DNA of 45,248 nucleotides from an uncultured Pelagibacteraceae bacterium. Its GTDB lineage: Bacteria; Pseudomonadota; Alphaproteobacteria; Pelagibacterales; Pelagibacteraceae. Below the pieces are notes generated by a model, which did no database searches, was not told the DNA's origin, and saw only the letters and a program-made list of their open reading frames with translations. Position 1 is the first letter of the stretch. Every line of letters begins with the position of its first letter. Below, piece by piece: positions 1-8,644 of the stretch. Position numbers and translations under genes: made by a program. The DNA lies in assembly GCA_902552805.1 (NCBI GenBank), contig CACDIC010000010.1, positions 1-45,248 of the forward strand, read 5' to 3'.

Positions 1-402
1 GGCTTGAATAATCAAATAGTTTTTAACGATTTTCCTATATCAATTTTCAAACTATTAGAAAAAATTAATATTGAATTGATTAAAAAAAAATTTCATGAAC
101 AATCTGATATCACAATTGGTAATTATAATTTTAATTTAAATTCACGTGTAATGTCTTTTGGAGAAAATAAACTTAAACTTACAGAAAAAGAGATTAATTC
201 AATATTATATCTTTTTAAAATTGAAAAAGAGGTAAAGATACAAGAATTACAAACCGAGGTTTGGGGGTATCAATCTCAATTAGAAACTCATACAGTGGAA
301 ACCCATATTTATCGTTTGAGAAAAAAAATTTCAAAAACTTTTAATGATGAAGATTTTATAATTAGTAAAAAAAATGGCTACCAAATTAAAAAAGAAAAAT
401 AG
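1..402 (+). CDS. Winged-helix (OmpR/PhoB-type) response-regulator C-terminal part, 5' partial
   Basis: The frame is open from the first base of the window, so the true start probably lies upstream; the TTG at 4 is only the first possible start inside the window. The last 80 or so residues form an OmpR-type winged helix. A beta-rich lead-in contains LTEKEINSIL, then come the recognition helix region THTVETHIYRLRKKI and the wing with KKNGYQI. The roughly 45 residues before it could be the end of a receiver or pseudo-receiver domain. Such proteins bind promoter DNA, usually as the output half of a two-component system, but no phosphoacceptor region is visible here. The gene overlaps the downstream arfA-like gene by 29 bases, which suggests co-transcription. 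The target genes cannot be told from the sequence. Confidence 0.8.
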   Translation, partial: GLNNQIVFNDFPISIFKLLEKINIELIKKKFHEQSDITIGNYNFNLNSRVMSFGENKLKLTEKEINSILYLFKIEKEVKIQELQTEVWGYQSQLETHTVETHIYRLRKKISKTFNDEDFIISKKNGYQIKKEK

Positions 403-493
403 ATTTGCTAAAGATCTTTTTTCTAAGAAATATAAGCCTAGAGTAATTAAACCCAAGAAAGGCAAAGGAAGTTTTAAAAGAATAAAAAGTTAA
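374..493 (+). CDS. arfA: ArfA-like alternative ribosome-rescue factor, 39 aa
   Basis: This is a short basic protein of 39 residues. Its middle and end match the conserved ArfA core: an FAKDLFSKKYKPRV segment followed by KPKKGKGSFKR, compare DPLFRQRV...KKGKGSYMR in E. coli ArfA. ArfA enters ribosomes stalled at the 3' end of a broken mRNA and recruits release factor 2 to free the nascent chain, as a backup to tmRNA. The protein keeps the RF2/mRNA-channel core but lacks the long hydrophobic C-terminal tail of full-length E. coli ArfA, so it resembles the active truncated form. The start ATG lies inside the upstream regulator gene in another frame. Its stop codon overlaps the stop region of the convergent kinase gene by 4 bases. 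The family call rests on motif recognition only. Confidence 0.7.
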   Translation: MATKLKKKNRFAKDLFSKKYKPRVIKPKKGKGSFKRIKS

Positions 494-1419
494 AGTCTTG
501 CACCAATTTGTTGAATCACTTTTGATGATAACTTGGTTGCTTGTTCTAAGCACTCTTCAATAGGCAAATTATTTATAAAACCATGTAAGTAACCTGCTGC
601 AAAAAGATCTCCAGCACCTGTTAAATCTTTAATTGTGAGATCTTTCTTTGCTTTTATTTCAGTGATTTCATCACCAATAATTGAAATTGCACCTTTTTCC
701 CCACGCGTAATTATAATATGTTTTTTTATCTCTTTTGCAAAATTGATGACTTCATCGAAATTTTTAGTATTGATCAAAGCCATTATCTCACTTTCATTTG
801 CGAAAGTTAAATCTAATTTTTTTTTCACTAAGTCTAAAAAATTTTGTTTATGTCTTTCTACACAAAACAGATCTGATAAAGACATTGCAACTTTTTTGGC
901 ATTGTTAATTGCTTTTTCAAATGCTTTTTTTGGCTCTCCTTCATCCCATAAATAACCTTCTAAAAAAATTAATTCACTTTTTTTTATAATTTTCTCATCC
1001 ACATCATGCTCGTTAATTTTTCCTGCTATACCTAAAAAAGTACACATAGTTCTTTCAGAGTCTGGCGTAACTAAAATTAAACAAGTGCCTGTTGGTAGAC
1101 TTTCTTTATTTTTTGTATAAAAATATTTAACATTTTCATTTTTAAGTCCTTCCTCATATTTAGACCCAAAAATATCGTCAGATATTTTTCCTATAAAACC
1201 AACATCATTTTTGAGTTGAGATAGACCAACTATTGAGTTAGCAACCGACCCTCCTGAAATAGTTTTTTCAATTTTTAATGATCCTAAAAGACCCTTGAAT
1301 TCTATTTCATCAAAAAATAACTTCATTGTGCCTTTTGTAAGATTATTCTCTGTAATAAAATTTTCCTCAACTTTACAAATTACATCGATTATTGCATTTC
1401 CAATTCCAAGAACTTTCAT
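490..1419 (-). CDS. PfkB-family kinase, probably adenosine kinase
   Basis: This 309-residue ribokinase-fold protein shows the first PfkB signature near residues 56-62 (GGSVANS). The second signature, DLTGAGDLFAAGYLHG, is near residues 265-280, with the catalytic base Asp at about 271 in GAGD. PfkB enzymes transfer the ATP gamma-phosphate to a sugar or nucleoside hydroxyl. The N-terminus (VLGIGNAIIDVI) and the ANSIVG motif fit the alphaproteobacterial adenosine kinase group, which makes AMP from adenosine, but another nucleoside or sugar cannot be excluded. It is the last gene of a minus-strand run, one base after the nth stop, so it is likely translated from the same transcript as nth and dapB. 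Confidence 0.8.
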   Translation of the reverse strand: MKVLGIGNAIIDVICKVEENFITENNLTKGTMKLFFDEIEFKGLLGSLKIEKTISGGSVANSIVGLSQLKNDVGFIGKISDDIFGSKYEEGLKNENVKYFYTKNKESLPTGTCLILVTPDSERTMCTFLGIAGKINEHDVDEKIIKKSELIFLEGYLWDEGEPKKAFEKAINNAKKVAMSLSDLFCVERHKQNFLDLVKKKLDLTFANESEIMALINTKNFDEVINFAKEIKKHIIITRGEKGAISIIGDEITEIKAKKDLTIKDLTGAGDLFAAGYLHGFINNLPIEECLEQATKLSSKVIQQIGARL

Positions 1420-1420
1420 T

Positions 1421-2074
1421 TTATGCTTTCTTTGTTTTAATGGGTTTTTTTCTTTTAGGATAACAACTGGTGCAAATTTTACAAGTTACTCCATAGCATT
1501 CTCTTGCTTTACAATATTCTCGTCCATAGTAAATGATTTGTAGATGAAGTTTATTCCAACTTTTTTTAGGAAATAATCTTTTTAAATCCTCTTCAGTTTG
1601 AACAACATTCTTTCCATTTGTTAAACCCCACCTTTGAGCTAATCTATGTATATGAGTATCAATTGGAAATGCTGGATATCCAAAGCCTTGAGACATGACT
1701 ACACTAGCTGTTTTATGACCAACGCCAGGTAAGCTCTCTAATTCTTCAAACGTTTTAGGAACTTTACCATTGTATTTTTCCATTAATAATTTTGATAGGT
1801 TATAAATACTCTTTGCCTTAATTCTAAAAATACCAATCTTTTTAATTAATTTCTCAATTTTTTTTCTTCCTAATTTTATAAAATGTTTTGGTTTATAATA
1901 TTTTGGATAAATATCTTTAGTGACTTTATTTACATTCACATCTGTGCATTGCGCTGAAAGTAGAACAGAAATCAAAAGAGTAAAAACATTTCTACTCTTC
2001 AATGGAACATGTATAGAAGGATAAGTTTTATTTAAAATTTTTAAAACTATTTTAGCTCTTTGAATTTCATTCAT
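1421..2074 (-). CDS. nth: Endonuclease III (DNA glycosylase/AP lyase)
   Basis: This 217-residue base-excision repair enzyme removes oxidised pyrimidines from DNA and cleaves the abasic site. The helix-hairpin-helix LPGVGHKTA at residues 115-123 carries the catalytic Lys121. The motif PIDTHIHRL carries the catalytic Asp139. A cysteine cluster lies near the C-terminus at residues 188, 193, 198, 201 and 204, where the family has a [4Fe-4S] cluster. The spacing differs from the usual C-x6-C-x2-C-x5-C (see findings). The ATG overlaps the dapB stop by one base (TAATG), which suggests translational coupling. The family is certain; only the cluster geometry is unusual. Confidence 0.95.
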   Translation of the reverse strand: MNEIQRAKIVLKILNKTYPSIHVPLKSRNVFTLLISVLLSAQCTDVNVNKVTKDIYPKYYKPKHFIKLGRKKIEKLIKKIGIFRIKAKSIYNLSKLLMEKYNGKVPKTFEELESLPGVGHKTASVVMSQGFGYPAFPIDTHIHRLAQRWGLTNGKNVVQTEEDLKRLFPKKSWNKLHLQIIYYGREYCKARECYGVTCKICTSCYPKRKKPIKTKKA

Positions 2075-2850
2075 TATTTGAAATTCATTAAATCTCTCAT
2101 TGAGTAAAGACCAGGTTTTTTATTTATAAGCCATTTTGCTGCTGCCAACGCACCTTCAGAGTAAAGAGCTCTATCAAAAGCTTCATGATTTAAGGTAATT
2201 ATTTCTTTACCACTAGAAAATTTTACCTCATGTTTCCCAATAATTTCACCTTTTCTTATTGAGTTGAAATTAATTTTTTTACTATATGGAAAAGTTTTTT
2301 TGTTTAAATATTTTTTACCATACAAGCTTAAGAAATTCTTTTTTTTGCCATAAGCAATCCCTTTACCAATCATAAGTGCTGTGCCAGACGGATAGTCTTT
2401 TTTGTGTTTATGATGTATTTCAAAAACTTTACTTAAAAAATTTTTCCCTAAAGAACTTGAGGCTATTTCTGTTAAATAAACCAAAAGATTTATACCCAAA
2501 CTCATATTGCCAGCTTTTAGAATTGGTATTTTTTTTGAATATTTTTTAATAAGATCTTCTTGGTTTTTGTTAAACCCAGTAGTGCCAATTACAACTTTTT
2601 TTTTTAGCCTTTTTGCTATTTTTAGTATTTCAAGCGTGCAACTAGGTACAGTAAAATCAATAATTATATCTGTTTTTTTAAAGGCTTTTTCAGAATTCAA
2701 TTCTAGTTTGATCCCATTAACTTTTTTATTAATTAATACATTTTCTGTGAGTGCAACTAATTTGAAATTTATATTTTTTTTAGACGATTTTATCAGTTGT
2801 TGACCCATTCTGCCCAAGCAACCAGTAATCGCTAAGTTTATTTTTTTCAT
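2074..2850 (-). CDS. dapB: 4-hydroxy-tetrahydrodipicolinate reductase
   Basis: This 258-residue enzyme performs the NAD(P)H-dependent reduction in the diaminopimelate/lysine pathway, which supplies lysine and the peptidoglycan cross-link residue. The N-terminal Rossmann motif is GCLGRMGQQ (residues 10-18). The substrate-binding and catalytic signature EIHHKHKKDYPSGTA lies at residues 144-158 and holds the conserved histidine pair and lysine. The GTTGF and GNMSLGINLL segments are also typical. Length is close to the family norm. It lies 11 bases downstream of the glycosyltransferase and overlaps the nth start by one base, so it forms the middle of a four-gene minus-strand transcription unit. 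Confidence 0.97.
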   Translation of the reverse strand: MKKINLAITGCLGRMGQQLIKSSKKNINFKLVALTENVLINKKVNGIKLELNSEKAFKKTDIIIDFTVPSCTLEILKIAKRLKKKVVIGTTGFNKNQEDLIKKYSKKIPILKAGNMSLGINLLVYLTEIASSSLGKNFLSKVFEIHHKHKKDYPSGTALMIGKGIAYGKKKNFLSLYGKKYLNKKTFPYSKKINFNSIRKGEIIGKHEVKFSSGKEIITLNHEAFDRALYSEGALAAAKWLINKKPGLYSMRDLMNFK

Positions 2851-2861
2851 AATTTCTTATT

Positions 2862-4019
2862 TCATTTACTTAATTTATTTTCAAACTCTTTTTTCAATTT
2901 TTTAACTATATTTTCCCAAGAAAAATTTTTATGAACATGTTTGTTTCTCTGATTTTTTTTATTGTCAGTTTTATTTATAATGGAATCGAGAATTTCAATT
3001 AAAGAATTGGTTTTTGGTTTAAGATAAATATTATCATTTAGTTTTTCTTCTTTGCTTTCAATCTTAAAACCCATGCAATCATCAAAATAGTCATCAGTAG
3101 GTCCGCCATCTGTAACCACTATCTGTGTACCACATGCAGCAGCTTCAAGCGGGGTAAGATTAAAACCCTCGGCCTTATAAGGTGAGACGTAACAATCTGT
3201 TATAGAATAAATATTTCTAATTTCTTTAAAATTTAAATTTTCAGAAATTATAATCATATCTTTGTACATTTGATCATTAAAAATTTTGTATTTTTGATTA
3301 AATTTTGAGTCATGCATATTTTTAATTGGATTATTGGCACCTCTATCATACAAATTACTCTGATCTTTTAGAATAAGTTTAAGATTTTTATTTTTCTTTT
3401 TTAAAATTCCATATGCTGCTATTAAATCCTCAACACCTTTATTTTGAGTCATTGCACCGATATTTGTTAAAACATAGTCCTCAGATTTTATTTTATATTT
3501 GTCCCTAATATTTTTTTTTTCACTTTCAGAAATTAAATTAAAAGTTTTTACATCAACTCCATGAGGAACGACTATAACCTGATCTTCTCTAAAACCAGAT
3601 GCTAGAAAACTTTTTTTGGACCAATTAGATGGAGTGTGTATAAAAAAATTTTCTTCTTTGCTAAGCTGAATTGGCTCACCATTAGTGTAATCAGACTTAA
3701 TTAAATTTTTTTTATATTCCGAAGTAGCAAATACAAAAACTACTTTGGAATTAAATTTCGTATCAAAATTAAATGGTCCTGAAATTCTATAAGTTATATC
3801 ATAATCAATATCATCTGATGGTGGAGGGATTTTGTTAATTGTATTTTTAACCTCTTTCCTTAAACCACTATCATTTCTTTGTGAATTCCAATTTTCATTA
3901 GGAAAAGGAATATCTTGAAAATATATGTTTGATGATTTGATCAGTTCGAAAATTTGCCATTGGTTAACAAGTGCATAGGAGTGATTAATATTACGCCAGC
4001 CCTCAACAAGAATATTCAT
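2862..4019 (-). CDS. Glycosyltransferase of the GT-B fold (GT1/GT4-like)
   Basis: This 385-residue protein has the two-domain GT-B layout. The C-terminal half holds the hallmarks: a YKIKSEDYVLTNIGAMTQNKGVEDLI donor-domain start near residues 175-200, and the EX7E-type region CYVSPYKAEGFNLTPLEAAACGTQIV near residue 300. Enzymes of this family transfer a sugar from a nucleotide donor to a lipid, glycan or protein acceptor. There is no signal peptide or clear membrane helix, so it is probably cytosolic or membrane-peripheral. The acceptor cannot be read from the sequence. It heads the dapB-nth-kinase run, an arrangement that gives no functional clue. Confidence 0.85.
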   Translation of the reverse strand: MNILVEGWRNINHSYALVNQWQIFELIKSSNIYFQDIPFPNENWNSQRNDSGLRKEVKNTINKIPPPSDDIDYDITYRISGPFNFDTKFNSKVVFVFATSEYKKNLIKSDYTNGEPIQLSKEENFFIHTPSNWSKKSFLASGFREDQVIVVPHGVDVKTFNLISESEKKNIRDKYKIKSEDYVLTNIGAMTQNKGVEDLIAAYGILKKKNKNLKLILKDQSNLYDRGANNPIKNMHDSKFNQKYKIFNDQMYKDMIIISENLNFKEIRNIYSITDCYVSPYKAEGFNLTPLEAAACGTQIVVTDGGPTDDYFDDCMGFKIESKEEKLNDNIYLKPKTNSLIEILDSIINKTDNKKNQRNKHVHKNFSWENIVKKLKKEFENKLSK

Positions 4020-4041
4020 TTTTAAAGATTATAATTTATAT

Positions 4042-4209
4042 TTAAAAGATATAAAAAGATATGGTTACAATAGATATAATAATCATTGACCAAATAGCTA
4101 AATTTTTAAAAAACCTTTTTGATTTTGAATTTGATCTTAAAAATTCAGGTAAAACAAGAATTAAAACTGCTATTAAAAAAATAGCTGGAACTATCTCTTC
4201 TAATCCCAT
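4042..4209 (-). CDS. Small two-helix membrane protein, 55 aa, function unknown
   Basis: An ATG three bases after the dnaJ stop opens a 55-codon frame that fills the dnaJ-glycosyltransferase gap. The protein has a hydrophobic helix at about residues 5-20 (IVPAIFLIAVLILVLP). A short basic loop (RSNSKSKRFFKN) follows, then a second helix at about residues 37-55 ending at the C-terminus. The basic loop predicts that both ends face the periplasm. I do not recognise a named family. The layout faintly recalls the membrane anchor of retropepsin-like proteases of alphaproteobacteria, but there is no catalytic part. Placement directly behind dnaJ suggests transcription with the chaperone operon. Confidence 0.6.
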   Translation of the reverse strand: MGLEEIVPAIFLIAVLILVLPEFLRSNSKSKRFFKNLAIWSMIIISIVTISFYIF

Positions 4210-4212
4210 TTT

Positions 4213-5340
4213 TTAACCTTTCCAGAAACTTTTAGCTTTTTGGAAGAATTTCTTAATACTTGGATTTGATTTTTCATTTTCAATTTTTCTAAATCGTTCT
4301 AATAAATCTTTTTGTTCTTTGTTTAAAAAAACAGGAACTTCAGTTTTTACCTGAACGTATAGATCGCCAAAATCACCTCTGCGCATAAAAGGCATACCTT
4401 TACCTTTTAATCTGAATTGTTTTCCATCTTGTGTTCCATCCGGTATTTTAATTTTTGCTTTTTTTCCATCAATTGTAGGGATTTCTATTGTTGTACCTAG
4501 AGCTGCATCAGCAATTGAAATTGGAAATTCAAAAAATAAATTTACATCAGATCTTTTAAATAATTCATGAGATTTAACATTTATAAATAAATACAAATCT
4601 CCACTAGTACCTCCTCTTGTTCCAGCCTCACCTTTGCCGGCAAGTCTTATTCTCGTACCATCATCGACACCTTTCGGAATTGTTACAGATATTTTTTTAT
4701 TTGTTTGTTTATTACCTTGTCCATTACAGTCTCCACATGGATTAGTTATTTCTTCACCACTTCCAGCACATTGAGGACATGTTTGTTGAACTGTAAAAAA
4801 TCCTTGATTAGATCTGACTCTTCCATTTCCTCCGCAATAAGTACATCTGTCTGGGCTAGAGCCCGGTTTAGAACCATTTCCCTTACATGTATTACATTTT
4901 TCAGAAGTAGAGAACTGGATATTCTGTTTTTTACCAGTGTATGCCTCCTCTAGTGTAATTGATAAATCGTACCTTAGATCTGAACCTCTGTTATTTGAAC
5001 TTCTTCTCGAACTTCTTCTGCCTCCACCACCAAAGTCTCCAAAAAAATCTTCGAAAATATCAGAGAAATCTGCACCACTAAAACCACCAAAACCACCTCT
5101 ACTACCGCTACCATTTTCAAATGCAGCATGTCCAAAGTTATCGTAGTTTTCTTTTTTCGATTTATCAGAAAGCACACCGTAGGCTTCACTGGCTTCTTTA
5201 AATTTATCTTCTGCAGATTTATCACCAGGATTTTTGTCAGGGTGATATTTAACGGCTAATTTTCTGTAGGCTGATTTTAGTTCATCGGGGCTTGCGCTTT
5301 TACTTACTCCTAAGACATCATAATAATCTCTTTTAGCCAT
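4213..5340 (-). CDS. dnaJ: Chaperone DnaJ (Hsp40)
   Basis: This full-length type I Hsp40 of 375 residues delivers unfolded proteins to DnaK and stimulates its ATPase. The J domain covers residues 1-70 with the HPD motif at 33-35. A Gly/Phe-rich linker follows (about 75-110, with [11 protein letters not shown]). The zinc-finger domain carries four CxxCxGxG repeats: [24 protein letters not shown] and CGDCNGQG. The C-terminal beta domains carry the client-binding sites. It lies 28 bases downstream of dnaK in the grpE-dnaK-dnaJ order and is presumably heat-induced with them. Confidence 0.98.
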   Translation of the reverse strand: MAKRDYYDVLGVSKSASPDELKSAYRKLAVKYHPDKNPGDKSAEDKFKEASEAYGVLSDKSKKENYDNFGHAAFENGSGSRGGFGGFSGADFSDIFEDFFGDFGGGGRRSSRRSSNNRGSDLRYDLSITLEEAYTGKKQNIQFSTSEKCNTCKGNGSKPGSSPDRCTYCGGNGRVRSNQGFFTVQQTCPQCAGSGEEITNPCGDCNGQGNKQTNKKISVTIPKGVDDGTRIRLAGKGEAGTRGGTSGDLYLFINVKSHELFKRSDVNLFFEFPISIADAALGTTIEIPTIDGKKAKIKIPDGTQDGKQFRLKGKGMPFMRRGDFGDLYVQVKTEVPVFLNKEQKDLLERFRKIENEKSNPSIKKFFQKAKSFWKG

Positions 5341-5368
5341 GTATATAACCTGGACAAATAGATGTCAG

Positions 5369-7294
5369 TTAAGCGCTTTTTTCTTTATTCTCGTCTTTTA
5401 CTTCCTCAAAGTCCGCATCAACAACATTATCGTCTTTCTTTCCCTTTTCATTATTTCCATCATCTTTACCAGAATCTGGTTTTGTGCTTTGTTGTGACTT
5501 GTAAATAGCCTCTCCTAGTTTCATGGAAGCTTGTACTAATGCCTCTGTTTTTTTCTTAATGTCCTCAATATCCTCACCTTTAAGAGATTCTTTTAATGCA
5601 TTTGACCCATCTTCAATTGCTTTTTTCTCTTCATCTGAAACTTTTGATCCATGCTCTTTTAGATTTTTTTCAGTTGAATGAATTAAAGTATCTGCCTGAT
5701 TTCTAACATCCACAGACTCTCTTTTTTTCTTGTCTGCTTCTTTATTAGCTTCAGCATCTTTCACCATTTTTTCAATCTCTTCATCACTTAATCCACCAGA
5801 GGCTTGAATTTGAATTTTTTGTTCTTTACCAGTGCCTTTATCTTTTGCAGATACATTAACAATTCCATTAGCATCTATATCAAAAGTTACCTCAATTTGA
5901 GGGACTCCTCTTGGTGCTGGAGCAATACCAACTAGTTCAAAATTACCAAGTAATTTATTATCTGTTGCCATTTCTCTTTCACCCTGAAGAACACGTATTG
6001 AGACTGCGGGCTGGTTATCTTCAGCAGTAGAAAATACCTGACTTTTTTTTGTAGGTATTGTTGTATTTTTTTCAATAAGTTTTGTAGAAACGCCACCTAG
6101 AGTTTCAATTCCTAAAGATAATGGTGTTACATCTAATAAAAGAACATCTTTTACGTCACCTTGTAAAACGCCAGCTTGTATTGCTGCACCCATAGCAACG
6201 ACTTCATCAGGATTAACACTTTTGTTTGGTTCTTTGCCAAAGAAGTTTTTAACTTCGGAAATGACTTTCGGCATTCTAGTCATACCTCCAACCATCACCA
6301 CTTCATCAACATCGCTTGCTGAAATTCCGGCGTCTTTCAAAGCAGTTTTACATGGAGGAATAGTTTTGGCAATTAAATCTTCAACTAAGGCCTCTAACTT
6401 AGCTCTAGTCATTTTTAAATTTATGTGTTTAGGACCAGTTTTATCAGCAGTTATAAACGGTAAATTTATATCTGTTTGCTCAGCTGCTGAAAGTTCAATT
6501 TTTGCTTTTTCAGCTGCCTCTTTTAATCTTTGTAATGCTAACTTATCAGTTTTTAAATCAATACCACTATCTTTTTTGAACTCAGAAATTAGATATTCCA
6601 CAACAGCGTTGTCAAAATCTTCTCCACCTAAAAAAGTATCACCATTTGTAGATTTTACTTCAAAAACTCCATCACCCAATTCAAGAATAGACACATCAAA
6701 AGTTCCACCACCTAAATCGTAAACTGCAATTTTTTTATTTTGTTTCTTATCCAAACCATAAGCTAGTGAAGCTGCGGTTGGTTCATTTATAATTCTTAAA
6801 ACTTCTAACCCAGCTATTTTTCCAGCATCCTTAGTAGCTTGTCTTTGTGCATCATTAAAATATGCAGGTACAGTTATTACCGCTTTTGTAACAGCTTGAC
6901 CTAAATATTTTTCAGCAGTCTCTTTCATTTTTTGGAGAATAAAAGCAGATATTTGTGAAGGTGAATATTTCTCTCCTTTCGCTTCAATCCATGCGTCACC
7001 TTTTTCAGAATTTACAATTTTAAAAGGCGCAGCTTCGATATCTTTTTTAACAGTTGGGTCTTCAAAATTTCTACCAATTAATCTTTTAACTGCAAAAATT
7101 GTATTCTCTGGATTTGTTACTGCTTGTCTTTTAGCAGGTTGTCCTATTAATTTTTCTTTTTCATCAGTAAAAGCGACTACAGAAGGCGTTGTTCTTGCAC
7201 CCTCTGCATTTTCTAAAACTTTTGCCTGGCTACCTTCCATAATAGCCACACAAGAGTTTGTCGTTCCTAAATCTATTCCAATTATTTTGCTCAT
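5369..7294 (-). CDS. dnaK: Chaperone DnaK (Hsp70)
   Basis: This 641-residue Hsp70 is an ATP-driven cytosolic chaperone that binds exposed hydrophobic peptides. The N-terminal motif is [14 protein letters not shown], the phosphate-2 loop is [16 protein letters not shown], and [13 protein letters not shown] marks the adenosine-binding region. The interdomain linker [19 protein letters not shown] precedes the beta-sandwich substrate domain (about 395-510) and the helical lid. The tail ([14 protein letters not shown]) is a variant of the common EEVKD ending. A sigma-32-like promoter and an AGGAG ribosome site lie in the 60 bases before it, so it can be transcribed without grpE. Confidence 0.99.
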   Translation of the reverse strand: MSKIIGIDLGTTNSCVAIMEGSQAKVLENAEGARTTPSVVAFTDEKEKLIGQPAKRQAVTNPENTIFAVKRLIGRNFEDPTVKKDIEAAPFKIVNSEKGDAWIEAKGEKYSPSQISAFILQKMKETAEKYLGQAVTKAVITVPAYFNDAQRQATKDAGKIAGLEVLRIINEPTAASLAYGLDKKQNKKIAVYDLGGGTFDVSILELGDGVFEVKSTNGDTFLGGEDFDNAVVEYLISEFKKDSGIDLKTDKLALQRLKEAAEKAKIELSAAEQTDINLPFITADKTGPKHINLKMTRAKLEALVEDLIAKTIPPCKTALKDAGISASDVDEVVMVGGMTRMPKVISEVKNFFGKEPNKSVNPDEVVAMGAAIQAGVLQGDVKDVLLLDVTPLSLGIETLGGVSTKLIEKNTTIPTKKSQVFSTAEDNQPAVSIRVLQGEREMATDNKLLGNFELVGIAPAPRGVPQIEVTFDIDANGIVNVSAKDKGTGKEQKIQIQASGGLSDEEIEKMVKDAEANKEADKKKRESVDVRNQADTLIHSTEKNLKEHGSKVSDEEKKAIEDGSNALKESLKGEDIEDIKKKTEALVQASMKLGEAIYKSQQSTKPDSGKDDGNNEKGKKDDNVVDADFEEVKDENKEKSA

Positions 7295-7313
7295 ATCAGT
7301 TATTTGTTCTCCT

Positions 7314-7342
7314 CATATAGTGTTGAAATTGAATTCTACAAG
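7314..7342 (-). promoter_or_regulatory. Heat-shock (sigma-32-like) promoter before dnaK
   Basis: Read on the minus strand, CTTG (7342-7339) is followed by 17 bases and then ACTATATGAG. The alphaproteobacterial heat-shock consensus as I know it is CTTG-N17/18-CYTATNTNNG, so only the first base of the -10 element differs. It lies between the grpE stop and the dnaK start, just before a GAGGAG ribosome site. This placement fits a heat-inducible promoter inside the operon. No experimental start site is available. Confidence 0.45.
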
Positions 7343-7354
7343 TTCATTTAAATA

Positions 7355-8005
7355 TTATTTATCTACTGAATTTTCTTTATTTTCCTCATTTTTTTCCTCT
7401 TTTTTTTCACTTTTTTTTGCTACACCCACTAAAGCCGGTCTCAACAATCTATCTTTAATTGTGAATCCTTTTTGTATTTCTTGAACAATTATTCCAGGTT
7501 CTTTTTGATCATCTTCTATTTCAATCATTGCTTGGTGAAAGTTTGGATCTAATTTTTTATTGAGACATTCAATAGGCTTAATTTTATTTTTTGAAAAAAT
7601 TGAAATTAAATCTTTATTGATAATGTCAAAATGCTCGAGTGTTTTTTTTAATGCCTCTGTATCCTTTAAAGTTTCATCATTTAATAAAATTTGTTTTGAT
7701 CTTTCAAGATTATCTATTAAATTTAAAGCTTCTCTTGCAAAAGAAAACCCTCCATATTCAAAAGCATCTTCTTTTTCTTTTTCAAACCTTCTTCTTTGGT
7801 TTTCCATTTCAGCAAATGATCTTGCAAGTTTATCTTCTAACTCTAAAATTTTTTCTTCTGGGGTTTTTTCTTTTTCTTGATCCTGTTCTTGGTCTTGTTC
7901 TTTATTATTCGTTCCTAAATTTTCAGTTTTTTGATCTTGATTTAAATCTTTTTGATCTTTCTCTGATACTTTGTCTGTATTTTCTTGGTTTTGATCTTTT
8001 TCCAT
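7355..8005 (-). CDS. grpE: Nucleotide exchange factor GrpE
   Basis: This 216-residue co-chaperone releases ADP from DnaK. The first 60 residues are a low-complexity, charged Gln/Asp/Glu/Lys tract. Next come the long coiled-coil dimer helix (EKILELEDKLARSFAEMENQRRR...) and the C-terminal beta domain with the typical NPNFHQAM-like LDPNFHQAM and the GFTIKDRLLRPALVGV ending. It is the first gene of grpE-dnaK-dnaJ. Its start is 36 bases from the rdgB start on the other strand, so its promoter must overlap the rdgB 5' end. hrcA, often upstream of grpE in alphaproteobacteria, is not here, and I see no CIRCE repeat. Confidence 0.95.
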   Translation of the reverse strand: MEKDQNQENTDKVSEKDQKDLNQDQKTENLGTNNKEQDQEQDQEKEKTPEEKILELEDKLARSFAEMENQRRRFEKEKEDAFEYGGFSFAREALNLIDNLERSKQILLNDETLKDTEALKKTLEHFDIINKDLISIFSKNKIKPIECLNKKLDPNFHQAMIEIEDDQKEPGIIVQEIQKGFTIKDRLLRPALVGVAKKSEKKEEKNEENKENSVDK

Positions 8006-8041
8006 ATGAACATATATGGTAAGAAAAAATTAAATTTCCAG

Positions 8042-8644
8042 ATGCTAAAAAAAAAAATTAAACAACTCCTTATAGGCACAAATAACAAAGGAAAATTAAA
8101 GGAAATAAGAGATTTATTACCAACTAATATTAAAACATTTCCTACCTCAAAGTTTAATTTAAAGAGCCCAAGAGAAACAGGAAAGACTTTTAAAGAAAAT
8201 TCTCTCATCAAATCTCAATACTTTTCAAAAAAAACAAATCTAATCTGCTTAGCAGATGACTCTGGTTTAGAAGTTGATATTTTAAATAAAAAACCAGGAA
8301 TTTTTTCAGCAAGATGGGCTGGAAAAAAATTAAATTTTAATAGGGCAATTCAAAAAGTTTATAAGGCATTAGATAAAAAAGATAAAAATTGGAGAAATAA
8401 AAAAATTAATGCCAGGTTTGTCTGTGCTTTGTCCATAAGTGATTTAAATAAAAAAATAGCTTGTGTTGTTGGAAAAGTTGAGGGGTATATTTCCAAAAAA
8501 CCAAAGGGTAAAAATGGGTTTGGATACGATCCAATATTTATTCCTAAAAATAAGATAAAAACTTTTGGTGAGATGAAGTCATCTCAAAAATATAAATTAG
8601 ACCACAGGTCTGATGCTTTTAAAAAGCTCAGAAAATTTCTTTAA
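8042..8644 (+). CDS. rdgB: XTP/dITP diphosphatase (RdgB/HAM1)
   Basis: This 200-residue housecleaning enzyme hydrolyses ITP, dITP and XTP to monophosphates and keeps deaminated purines out of nucleic acids. Family signatures are the N-terminal LLIGTNNKGKLKEI, the acidic LADDSGLEVD, KPGIFSARWAG and the terminal GFGYDPIFIP with HRSDAFKKL. I chose the ATG at 8042 because family members begin just before the GTNNKGK motif. An upstream ATG at 7985 would overlap grpE and add 19 unconserved residues. It is divergent from grpE and its 3' end overlaps the convergent lpoA-like gene by 17 bases. Confidence 0.95.
   Translation: MLKKKIKQLLIGTNNKGKLKEIRDLLPTNIKTFPTSKFNLKSPRETGKTFKENSLIKSQYFSKKTNLICLADDSGLEVDILNKKPGIFSARWAGKKLNFNRAIQKVYKALDKKDKNWRNKKINARFVCALSISDLNKKIACVVGKVEGYISKKPKGKNGFGYDPIFIPKNKIKTFGEMKSSQKYKLDHRSDAFKKLRKFL

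Noticed and set aside
6222..6722. 166-codon open frame on the plus strand inside dnaK
   Set aside because: It is antisense to highly conserved DnaK codons, has no recognisable domain and no ribosome site; such shadow frames also occur opposite infB, pnp and katG.
7639..8022. Plus-strand frame of 127 codons opposite grpE
   Set aside because: Its Phe/Leu-rich product mirrors the Lys/Glu-rich GrpE N-terminus; grpE is certain and the frame has no independent support.
8006..8041. CIRCE or sigma-32 promoter in the grpE/rdgB gap
   Set aside because: No TTAGCACTC-type inverted repeat and no CTTG with a suitable -10 at the right distance was seen.
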